Below are positions 1-6,625 of a DNA stretch of 9,622 bases, in pieces. The translations under genes were made by a program, and so were the position numbers. Where the stretch lies: NCBI GenBank assembly GCA_900550025.1, contig URQP01000097.1:1-9622 (forward strand), given 5' to 3'. The notes below the pieces were generated by a model. The model had not been told where the DNA came from. It did no database searches and saw only the letters and a program-made list of their open reading frames with translations. Origin of the DNA: an uncultured Porphyromonadaceae bacterium (lineage in GTDB: Bacteria > Bacteroidota > Bacteroidia > Bacteroidales > Muribaculaceae). Each line of letters opens with the position of its first letter. Positions within the stretch are counted from its first letter, which is position 1.

Positions 1-2164
1 TTTGAAAAACGGTCAGATAATTACCGAGACAAATTGCTACAGCGACCAATGGGATGGCGGCCCGCAGCGTACGGGTGTGGTCGGTATCGACGTGGATAAG
101 AAACTGTGGATTGAAAGTATGTCGTGGAAAGGTTATGTAAGCTCCGACAGATGGGGTGCAGGGCAGAGGCACGAAATAATACAGGTGAACAAATACTGCC
201 GTGTGTCCGGTGAAATTGCGCTATATAATTCTTTTTACGGCAGGGACAAGAAATTCCAGACCATAGAGGCGGCTGCGAACAACCAGTCGGCAACACTTGT
301 CGATAATGCCGCTTGCGAGGTTTATCTTGACTTGAATGAAGGCCAGCAATGGGGCGTGGCGAGCGATTTCACAGCGACCGTGAGGGAAGTGAAGTCTGGC
401 GAGGCGGCCGGAACACTTGGCGATTATGATTTGTGCCTTGTGGGCACGGCGTCTTATCGAACTGTGCTCGAGCAGTTGCAGGCGGGAGATGTGGCTGTCA
501 ATTATGGCTGGCAATCGTATGCCACTGGTGAAATCCCGGAATTGGAAAATGCCATCGGAGGTAACGCGATTGTCCTTCTTGATGGGGAGCTTACCGGGCG
601 CAATGAGGATGAGACATATAATACGCAGGTCTATTCACGTTCCGCCTATGGAATGAGCAAGGATGGGAAAACCTTGTATATGCTGGTGATTGACAAATCT
701 ACCGATCCGGTGTATGGATTGTCGGCAGGCTGCAATACAAGTGTCATGTGCCAGATTATGAAGCAGCTTGGGGCTTGGACGGTATGCAATGTGGATGCCG
801 GCGGTTCTGCCCAGTTGATGGTTCAGGGTGAAGTGGTCAATACCACAACGGAAGGCACTCCACGCGCTGTTGCAAATGGTTGGATGGTGTATTCCACAGC
901 CCCGGAGACAGCGGAAAGCGATGTGATTTCACGAATAGAATTCCTTGACCCTGAGTTGAACGTCCCGATATATGCCACATATACGCCTGTTGTCTTAGGC
1001 TACAATATTTACGGTGAGCTGATTGACGAGAATGTGGAAGGAGTGGAATTGTCATTGGATAATGACGCGTTGGGAGAAATTGTAGGTAAATCGTTGCAGG
1101 CCGGCGGAGAGGCAGCTTCTGGAAATTTGACGGCAACCTATGGTAATGTTAAGGTGACTAAGCCGATAAATGTCGTTAATTCGGAAATAGCCATACGTTT
1201 GCCCTCGATATTGATTGACGGCCGTGATTATAAGATTGAGATTGTCGCTAAGCAGGGATTTGATGAGTATGTGTGCGACCCGTCGCGGTTGGACTGGACT
1301 GTGGATGACGAATCGGTTGCTGTGATAACAGGCGGTGTGCTTAGAGGGTTGCAGAATGGTTTTACAAAGATATACGGGCATCTTGGCGAATTTGAGGTAT
1401 CGGCCGATGTGACGGTCGAGATTCCGGAAATGGATGTGATGCCGGTTTGCCGCCAATTCCCGGGCGATTGGGATTTGAAGCAATTGGGCGGCACTGATTT
1501 GCAGATTTCCGAATATGGCAGCGGTATGAAATTCACATATACCGGCAACGGTTCGAGCCGCGGCGCGTATTTGTCGGCAAATTCTCAGGTTAAGGTATAT
1601 GGATTGCCTGAAAAATTAAGAATACGTATCAATCCGGGTAATTCTACGGTTAAGAAAGTGGCTATATCCATAGGGAATGCATTGGGTGACAGAAATCCGT
1701 CTTTGGCTTTTACAGATGAGGAATTGCCGAAAAATGAAGTGTCTGATATTGAATTGCCATTGGACGGCTGGATGGATACTGACGACATAGGGTGCTATCC
1801 GCTGACAATCTATAGCTTGCGTCTCGATATGGGTGTGTCGGAAAAAGGCACTTCTTACGAAATCCTTGTGCCGGGATTCGAGGCTGTATATGGCAGCGAG
1901 GCCGGTATTGACGGCACAGTTGCCGGAAAGGAAATCTTGGTGTATCCTAATCCTGTCAATAGCGGGCGGTTTACCGTTAATGTCCCTGACAACTCCGGCC
2001 GGTGCGGAGTCTCTCTGTTCAACAGTGCGGGGATGATGGTGCAGAGCGGAATTTATGAAGGCTATAGCTTCTCGGTTGCGGCCGGAGACTTGCAGAGTGG
2101 ATTGTATTATGTCAGGGTGCAGACAGATAATGACATATATGTTTCAAAAATAATAATCAATTAA
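1..2164 (+). CDS. Secreted phosphodiester glycosidase (NAGPA family) with T9SS sorting domain, 5'-partial
   Basis: The reading frame enters from the left edge and ends at TAA 2162-2164; 720 codons are visible. The N-terminus, including any signal peptide, is missing: the first residues (LKNGQI) resemble an internal part of the family, so the TTG at position 2 is not taken as the start. Residues about 1-300 (numbered from the first full codon) match the NAGPA/DUF2233 phosphodiester glycosidase fold, the family of the mammalian 'uncovering enzyme' that removes GlcNAc from a GlcNAc-phosphodiester. The diagnostic block is NVDAGGSAQLM (263-273), followed by VVN and TPRAVANGWMVYS. Two Ig-like segments follow (about 306-397 and 400-478), then a beta-sandwich, possibly carbohydrate-binding (about 478-638). 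The T9SS type A tail begins at VYPNP (647-651) and ends in KIIIN. The protein should therefore act outside the outer membrane. The natural substrate is not evident. It is the first visible member of a probable three-gene operon. Confidence 0.9.
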   Translation, partial: LKNGQIITETNCYSDQWDGGPQRTGVVGIDVDKKLWIESMSWKGYVSSDRWGAGQRHEIIQVNKYCRVSGEIALYNSFYGRDKKFQTIEAAANNQSATLVDNAACEVYLDLNEGQQWGVASDFTATVREVKSGEAAGTLGDYDLCLVGTASYRTVLEQLQAGDVAVNYGWQSYATGEIPELENAIGGNAIVLLDGELTGRNEDETYNTQVYSRSAYGMSKDGKTLYMLVIDKSTDPVYGLSAGCNTSVMCQIMKQLGAWTVCNVDAGGSAQLMVQGEVVNTTTEGTPRAVANGWMVYSTAPETAESDVISRIEFLDPELNVPIYATYTPVVLGYNIYGELIDENVEGVELSLDNDALGEIVGKSLQAGGEAASGNLTATYGNVKVTKPINVVNSEIAIRLPSILIDGRDYKIEIVAKQGFDEYVCDPSRLDWTVDDESVAVITGGVLRGLQNGFTKIYGHLGEFEVSADVTVEIPEMDVMPVCRQFPGDWDLKQLGGTDLQISEYGSGMKFTYTGNGSSRGAYLSANSQVKVYGLPEKLRIRINPGNSTVKKVAISIGNALGDRNPSLAFTDEELPKNEVSDIELPLDGWMDTDDIGCYPLTIYSLRLDMGVSEKGTSYEILVPGFEAVYGSEAGIDGTVAGKEILVYPNPVNSGRFTVNVPDNSGRCGVSLFNSAGMMVQSGIYEGYSFSVAAGDLQSGLYYVRVQTDNDIYVSKIIIN

Positions 2165-2175
2165 TATAGTTAACT

Positions 2176-3072
2176 ATGAGAATCAAATTATTTATGGCGG
2201 CTTTGCTATGCGTGTTCCTGTCGAATGCGCAGGATGTGAAGATTGTGCGCCACGAACAATTGCTGAAGGGGGTTGAGAGCCAATGCTACAATCCGGTTTT
2301 GAGCCCTGACGGGCAGAAGGTGCTTTTTACACAGTCCGATTATGAAGGACTGAATGTCTACGACATCGCTGACGACGTGGTCACGCCGCTTGCCTCCGAC
2401 CGGTTGGCCGGTTTCTCCCCGGCATTTTCCAAGGATGGCAAGTCTGTATATTTCCTCTCGCAGACAAGGGAGAATATGCTTGTCTACCGTGAGATGAAAA
2501 GTGTGAACCTCGACGGCACCGGAATGAGTACCGTCATGGGAAAATCGCGTGGCATGCTGCATCCGGTAGCTGTCGACGGCGGGGTCGTGACTGTTTCTGA
2601 TAATGGCAGAAAATTAAAGGCGAAGAGCAATGGCGGCACGTATGCTTATTCGGCTGGTAAAAAAATCGTTGTGGTTAAAAACGGCATCGAGAAGAAGATA
2701 GCTCCTGTGCCTACCAAATATACTTATATTTGGGAGTCGTTGTCGCCCGACGGAACTAAAATATTGTTCTATGCCGGTGGCAAAGGGGCATACATTTGCG
2801 ACCTTGATGGAAATTTGGTTGCCGAACTTGGCAAGTACACTTCGCCGGCATGGTGCGGCAATGATTATGTAGTGGCTGTCAACGCCACTCACGACGGGCA
2901 TCAGTACGAGACATCGCAAATTGTGTTGCTGAAGGTTGACGGCTCTTATAAGAAGGAATTGACTGCGCCTGTCTCTATGTCGATGCATCCTACGGCATCC
3001 GCGTCAGGCGACAGGTTGACTTACAATACAATCGACGGGAGGTTGTTCTTGATGGATTTAAGAATTAAATAA
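2176..3072 (+). CDS. Exported TolB/PD40-type beta-propeller protein
   Basis: This 298-residue protein starts with a type I signal peptide (MRIKLFMAALLCVFLSNA), with likely cleavage after SNA near residue 18. The cysteine in ALLC does not fit a lipobox, so it is probably not a lipoprotein. At least three WD40-like/PD40 blade motifs are visible: SPDGQKVLF (43-51), SKDGKSVYF (85-93) and SPDGTKILF (190-198). A degenerate fourth lies near 275-283 (SASGDRLTY), and each is followed by a segment resembling VYDI or ICDL. This pattern is typical of TolB-like propellers, which usually bind proteins or glycans rather than catalyse reactions. There is no T9SS tail, so it probably stays in the periplasm. 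It starts 11 bases after the phosphodiester glycosidase and ends 14 bases before the amidase, so the three are probably co-transcribed. No Shine-Dalgarno is evident. The exact role is unknown; a binding or assembly partner for the two secreted enzymes is possible but is inference. Confidence 0.87.
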   Translation: MRIKLFMAALLCVFLSNAQDVKIVRHEQLLKGVESQCYNPVLSPDGQKVLFTQSDYEGLNVYDIADDVVTPLASDRLAGFSPAFSKDGKSVYFLSQTRENMLVYREMKSVNLDGTGMSTVMGKSRGMLHPVAVDGGVVTVSDNGRKLKAKSNGGTYAYSAGKKIVVVKNGIEKKIAPVPTKYTYIWESLSPDGTKILFYAGGKGAYICDLDGNLVAELGKYTSPAWCGNDYVVAVNATHDGHQYETSQIVLLKVDGSYKKELTAPVSMSMHPTASASGDRLTYNTIDGRLFLMDLRIK

Positions 3073-3086
3073 ACATTTGCACAATT

Positions 3087-5504
3087 ATGAAAAAGCTGAG
3101 TTTTTTGTTGATGGCAGTAGCGGCATCTCTTTGTGTGAATGCCACTGATTTGAAAGATTTGAAAATATATATAAATCCGGGGCATGGCGGTCACGATTCC
3201 GATGACCGTAATGTCGCTGTGCCGCCTTTTGCAAGCGGTGACCCTGAGGGCTATTGGGAGTCGAACAGCAACTTGTCGAAAGGATTGTCGATGCGCGATT
3301 TGCTTGAGGGCTTCGGTGTGGAGGTTATGATGTCGCGTACTACCAATACATCTGAAGATGACCGAGATTTGGGAGAGATAGGCGTGGAGGCAACTAATTT
3401 CGGCGCCGATTTCTTTTTCTCCATACATAGCAACGCGACAGGAACAGGCACAAGGGTGAACAGACCGTTAATGCTTTACCGTGGCGAAACTTCAAATCCG
3501 AGATTTGCGGAGGCTGTTGATATGTCTGCAACGTTGAACGATCAGTTGCTTGAAAACCGCGTTACTTCTTGGTCAAGTGAGACTCCATGGCTTGCTGGCG
3601 ACCTTACGTTCTATGCAGGGCAGTGGGAGGGCGGACTTGGAGTATTGCGTCAGCTTTGGGTGCCGGGGCTTTTGTCGGAAGGGTCGTATCACGATTATAT
3701 CCCCGAGACTTACCGTCTGCTTAATGACGATTTTTGCTGGCTTGAGGCTTATCACTTCACGAAAGCAATTATGGAGCATTTCCAGACTTCGGAGAAATAC
3801 AGCACCGGCGTGGTGGCCGGAACTGTGACGGACGACCATCAGGAGCGTACGGATGACATATATAACGGTATCTTTTTCGGGCATGACAATGCTTTGCCGG
3901 TATGCGGAGCCACTGTCGCCCTGAAGGATGCTGATGGCGGGACGGTCGAAACGTATACCACCGACGACTTGTTCAACGGCGTGTATATGTTCCGGGCGGT
4001 TCAACCGGGAACATATACGCTGGCTATTTCCCATCCTGACTATGAGCCTTTCGAACAACAGATTACGGTCACGGCTAACGAGGTGACCTATCTCAATCCG
4101 GTGATGGCACGTGTGCGCAACACGCCTCCGGAAGTCGTGGGCTATTCTCCGGTGTGGTCGGATGGCGACGAGGCTGTGCTTTGCAATACTCCGGTGGAAA
4201 TAGAGTTCAACTGGGATATGGACGTGGAGTCGGTCGAACGGAATTTCTCAATTACACCGGCTGTCGAGGGCGACATCACTTGGGAGGATTCTTACTATAA
4301 GATGATATTCAGGCCTAAGCGGGCGTTCGAGACGAATACTGTCTACACGGTGAAGATAGCTAAGGGGGTAAAGCATCCTGCGGGCTTGGAGATGGCGGAT
4401 GATTTTACATTCTCGTTCAAGACGGGTGACTACAATGTGTTTGAAGTGCTGGCTTCCAATCCGGAAGAGGGAGGCTATGTGCATTACGAGACACCGACTG
4501 TGGAGTTCCGTTTCGCGCAAAAGCCAAATACGCTCACTATACAGAATGATATTATAGTGAAGGATGAAAATGGGGAGCAGATGATTTATGTCGCGCGTTC
4601 AAGAAAAATAAGCAAGGCGAGTGACGATTTCGGCTATTTCCAGATTCGTTTGTCGGATGATCTTGAAATAGGCAAGACTTACACGGTGGAAGTGAACGAA
4701 AATGTGAAAGACGTGAACGGTATGCCTTTGGAGGCTCCATATTCTTATAAGTTCACTGCTGTGGATGTTGCGGCTGAGGGTGCTGCGCTCACTATGACGG
4801 AATCGTTTGACGGCGATGGGCTTCTTGCCAAGGACGAAGATAATACGGCCGGGGCAAAGTCGGCATCTGCCGCCCGTAATACTTCTACGAAGATAGAAGG
4901 CACGGCCTCGTATAAGCTGGACTATGAATTCACGGAGTATGAAGGAGGAAAGGCCGCGTATGCTTTTTCCGGACCGAATACGGCGTCGTATGACAATACA
5001 AACGCAATCGGCCTGAAGGTTTATGGCGATTTGAGTTGCAATACATTATATGCGCGTATGTCGGACGGAGCGGACGAGAAGCTTGTACCGGTTTGTGTCT
5101 TGTCGTTCCTCGGATGGAAGGATGTCTCGGTGTCGTTGGAGGACGACCTGCAGGATGGCGACTATAAGGTGACAGGTTTTGAAATCGCGCAAACAGGCGG
5201 GCAGATAAGCCGCAAGGGCACTGTCTATATCGACAAGATGGCGGTTGGAGACGCTGAAGATGCCGGTGTAGGAAGCATCGAGACGGAAAATGTGCGTGTA
5301 TATCCGAACCCGGCCTCGGAATTGCTTATTGCCAACGGCGACAAATATATTTTAAAGGTGGAGCTTATTTCCCTTAACGGGCAGGTTGTCGCTTCCGCGG
5401 ATGGTAATGTGCTGAATGTAAGCAATATTCCCTCGGGCATATATGTGGCTAAGATTCATACACAGAATGGCTATGGGGTGAAACAGGTAATGGTGAAACA
5501 TTAA
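3087..5504 (+). CDS. Secreted multidomain N-acetylmuramoyl-L-alanine amidase (Amidase_3) with T9SS sorting domain
   Basis: This is an 805-residue protein with a signal peptide (MKKLSFLLMAVAASLCVNA). Residues about 25-232 form a zinc Amidase_3 domain, which cleaves the bond between MurNAc and L-alanine of peptidoglycan. The visible active-site set is complete: H33 in INPGHGGHD, E58 in YWESNSNLSKG, H114 in FSIHSNA, and the catalytic glutamate E198 in PGLLSEGSYH. A carboxypeptidase-regulatory-like beta domain follows (about 240-342: VVAGTVTD, then GATVALKD). Next come two Big_5-type Ig-like domains (about 346-447 and 450-557), both rich in 'YTV' strands and ending in F-[ST]-F-K or YKFTA. A beta-sandwich, possibly carbohydrate-binding, spans about 563-718. 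The T9SS type A tail begins at VYPNP near 738. The enzyme is thus predicted to be surface-attached or released, outside the cell's own peptidoglycan, unlike housekeeping AmiC-type amidases. It is the last gene of the operon and a terminator follows directly. The family call is very secure; the target wall is unknown. Confidence 0.95.
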   Translation: MKKLSFLLMAVAASLCVNATDLKDLKIYINPGHGGHDSDDRNVAVPPFASGDPEGYWESNSNLSKGLSMRDLLEGFGVEVMMSRTTNTSEDDRDLGEIGVEATNFGADFFFSIHSNATGTGTRVNRPLMLYRGETSNPRFAEAVDMSATLNDQLLENRVTSWSSETPWLAGDLTFYAGQWEGGLGVLRQLWVPGLLSEGSYHDYIPETYRLLNDDFCWLEAYHFTKAIMEHFQTSEKYSTGVVAGTVTDDHQERTDDIYNGIFFGHDNALPVCGATVALKDADGGTVETYTTDDLFNGVYMFRAVQPGTYTLAISHPDYEPFEQQITVTANEVTYLNPVMARVRNTPPEVVGYSPVWSDGDEAVLCNTPVEIEFNWDMDVESVERNFSITPAVEGDITWEDSYYKMIFRPKRAFETNTVYTVKIAKGVKHPAGLEMADDFTFSFKTGDYNVFEVLASNPEEGGYVHYETPTVEFRFAQKPNTLTIQNDIIVKDENGEQMIYVARSRKISKASDDFGYFQIRLSDDLEIGKTYTVEVNENVKDVNGMPLEAPYSYKFTAVDVAAEGAALTMTESFDGDGLLAKDEDNTAGAKSASAARNTSTKIEGTASYKLDYEFTEYEGGKAAYAFSGPNTASYDNTNAIGLKVYGDLSCNTLYARMSDGADEKLVPVCVLSFLGWKDVSVSLEDDLQDGDYKVTGFEIAQTGGQISRKGTVYIDKMAVGDAEDAGVGSIETENVRVYPNPASELLIANGDKYILKVELISLNGQVVASADGNVLNVSNIPSGIYVAKIHTQNGYGVKQVMVKH

Positions 5505-5524
5505 AAGTCCTGTTTCTTGGGATT

Positions 5525-5562
5525 GGAAGGATGCGGTTTGCTGGCCGCATCCTTCCGTTTTA
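5525..5562 (+). terminator. Rho-independent terminator after the amidase operon
   Basis: A perfect 12-bp inverted repeat is present: GGAAGGATGCGG at 5525-5536 pairs with CCGCATCCTTCC at 5545-5556, with an 8-base loop. It is followed by a short tail, GTTTTAT. It begins 20 bases after the stop codon of the amidase gene and before the promoter of the kinase gene, so it most likely ends the three-gene transcript. The T-tract is short (four T), so termination may be incomplete. Confidence 0.85.
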
Positions 5563-5596
5563 TGTTGTTAAACATATAGAAACGATGCTTAAGAAA

Positions 5597-5628
5597 TGTG
5601 ATTAGGCGGCTTATTTTTTGTAATTTTG
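5597..5628 (+). promoter_or_regulatory. Bacteroidetes-type promoter of the kinase-like gene
   Basis: TAATTTTG at 5621-5628 matches the Bacteroidetes primary-sigma -7 consensus TAnnTTTG exactly. A weak candidate for the -33 element is TGTG at 5597-5600, leaving a 20-base spacer. Transcription would begin shortly after, leaving a leader of only about 10-15 bases before the ATG at 5648. Together with the upstream hairpin this makes the downstream gene an independent transcription unit. Confidence 0.65.
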
Positions 5629-5647
5629 CAACGAATTAAGTGATATT

Positions 5648-6487
5648 ATGAAGATTATAGCTGATAGTAGTGCGTCACGTACCGAGTGGGTGCTTGTTGA
5701 TGGTGCGACAGTGGTGGAGCATGCGTTTACCAAAGGGCTGAATCCCTTTTTCCAGACGCGCCGCGACATCAGCCATAGCATACGCCTCGATCTTCCGGAT
5801 GCTTTCTTGAAAAGGCGTTGGGAACATATATATTTTTATGGAGCCGGCTGTATAGGTCAGGACAAAAAGAAGATAGTTGAATCGTCGCTTATAGCGCAAT
5901 TCAAGGCGCCGGTCACGGTAGAGAGCGATTTGTTGGGCGCCGCAAGAGGTCTGCTTGTCACCGAACCGGGAATTGCCTGTATCCTTGGCAGCGGCTCGAA
6001 CTCTTGTTATTACGACGGTAAGGAGGTGGTGAAAAACGTGCGTTCCCTTGGATTTGTCCTTGGCGACGAGGGCAGCGCCTCGTATATGGGAAAGCTGTTT
6101 ATCGGCGACTGTCTCAAGAACATAGCGCCCGAGAGATTGCGCAACGCTTTTTACGAGTACATAAAGCAGACTCCTGACGAAATTATGCACTCCATTTACA
6201 GTAATAATATTCCGGGTAATACGTTGAGCGTTTATTCCCGCTTCCTTCAGGATAAGCTTGATCAGGATTACGTGTATAATTTGGTCTATACCAGTATCGA
6301 TACGTTCTTCAAGCGCAATGTCGCGCAGTATGATTACGCTGGAAAGACAGTATGCTTTGTCGGGTCGAACGCATGCGCTTATTCGGAGGTCCTTACTGAT
6401 GTGGCGAAAACCTATGGGATAACTATTGATAAGATATTGCCCAGTTCTGTACCCGGTCTTGTTAAGTATCATTCCATAAAAGGGTAG
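5648..6487 (+). CDS. BadF/BadG-family N-acetylglucosamine kinase-like ATPase
   Basis: This 279-residue cytoplasmic protein has no signal peptide. It has the ASKHA (actin/hexokinase) fold motifs of the BadF/BadG/BcrA/BcrD family: an N-terminal phosphate-1-like segment (ADSSASRTEW, 5-14), ESDLLGAARG (92-101), the phosphate-2 loop GSGSNS (114-119) with the following GFVLGDEGSA (135-144), and an adenosine-type motif CFVGSNA (236-242). The length and motif order match the Bacteroidales proteins annotated as N-acetylglucosamine kinase or ATPase. By family, it would phosphorylate an amino sugar such as GlcNAc or MurNAc with ATP, which fits recycling of wall fragments, but the substrate cannot be read from sequence. 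The usual DSGSTKTDW of the first loop is changed at several positions here, including the glycine (S8) and lysine (R11), so activity is not assured. It has its own promoter and terminator and lies between two wall-amidase-type genes. ATG 5648 sits just downstream of the promoter and gives the expected N-terminus. Confidence 0.92.
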   Translation: MKIIADSSASRTEWVLVDGATVVEHAFTKGLNPFFQTRRDISHSIRLDLPDAFLKRRWEHIYFYGAGCIGQDKKKIVESSLIAQFKAPVTVESDLLGAARGLLVTEPGIACILGSGSNSCYYDGKEVVKNVRSLGFVLGDEGSASYMGKLFIGDCLKNIAPERLRNAFYEYIKQTPDEIMHSIYSNNIPGNTLSVYSRFLQDKLDQDYVYNLVYTSIDTFFKRNVAQYDYAGKTVCFVGSNACAYSEVLTDVAKTYGITIDKILPSSVPGLVKYHSIKG

Positions 6488-6525
6488 GCAAACGTCGGTC
6501 TAAAATAATGTGATTAAATATTAAA

Positions 6526-6564
6526 AAAGCTTGCGAAGGATATTTCGTAGGCTTTATTTTTTTT
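6526..6564 (+). terminator. Rho-independent terminator after the kinase-like gene
   Basis: AAAGCTTGCGAA (6526-6537) pairs with TTCGTAGGCTTT (6544-6555) as a 12-bp stem with two G-U wobbles and a 6-base loop. After one A it is followed by eight T (6557-6564). It begins 39 bases after the stop codon. The strong T-tract makes this a convincing intrinsic terminator on the + strand. It lies only 18 bases upstream of the next promoter's -7 box. Confidence 0.85.
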
Positions 6565-6590
6565 ACTATACTACGTTTGTCGTACTTTTG
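6557..6590 (+). promoter_or_regulatory. Bacteroidetes-type promoter of the golvesin/amidase-like gene
   Basis: TACTTTTG at 6583-6590 matches the -7 consensus TAnnTTTG. The expected -33 position falls in the T-rich run at 6557-6564, which is also the terminator's T-tract, so the two elements seem to share sequence. The GTG start at 6626 lies 35 bases downstream of the -7 box. The leader is A/T-rich without a clear Shine-Dalgarno, as is usual in this phylum. Confidence 0.6.
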
Positions 6591-6625
6591 CATATATTGA
6601 TTAGGATTATCTAAATATTAAAGTC

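Noticed and set aside
2..4. TTG at position 2 as the true start of the first gene
   Set aside because: There is no signal peptide after it, although the protein carries a T9SS tail and needs one, and the NAGPA domain would begin mid-fold. The gene is cut by the window edge.
3072..3079. AACATTTG just upstream of the amidase ATG as a possible internal promoter
   Set aside because: It mismatches the first T of TAnnTTTG, sits only 7 bases from the ATG, and the tight operon spacing makes a separate promoter unnecessary.
5675..6472. A 265-codon minus-strand open frame opposite the kinase-like gene
   Set aside because: It is fully antisense to a conserved BadF-family gene, has no recognisable motif and lacks its own promoter context.
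5595..6516. The 10-mer AATGTGATTA repeated in both intergenic regions (5595-5604 and 6507-6516)
   Set aside because: The two copies stand at different distances from their promoters, show no symmetry, and a shared A/T-rich 10-mer can arise by chance. There is no support for an operator.
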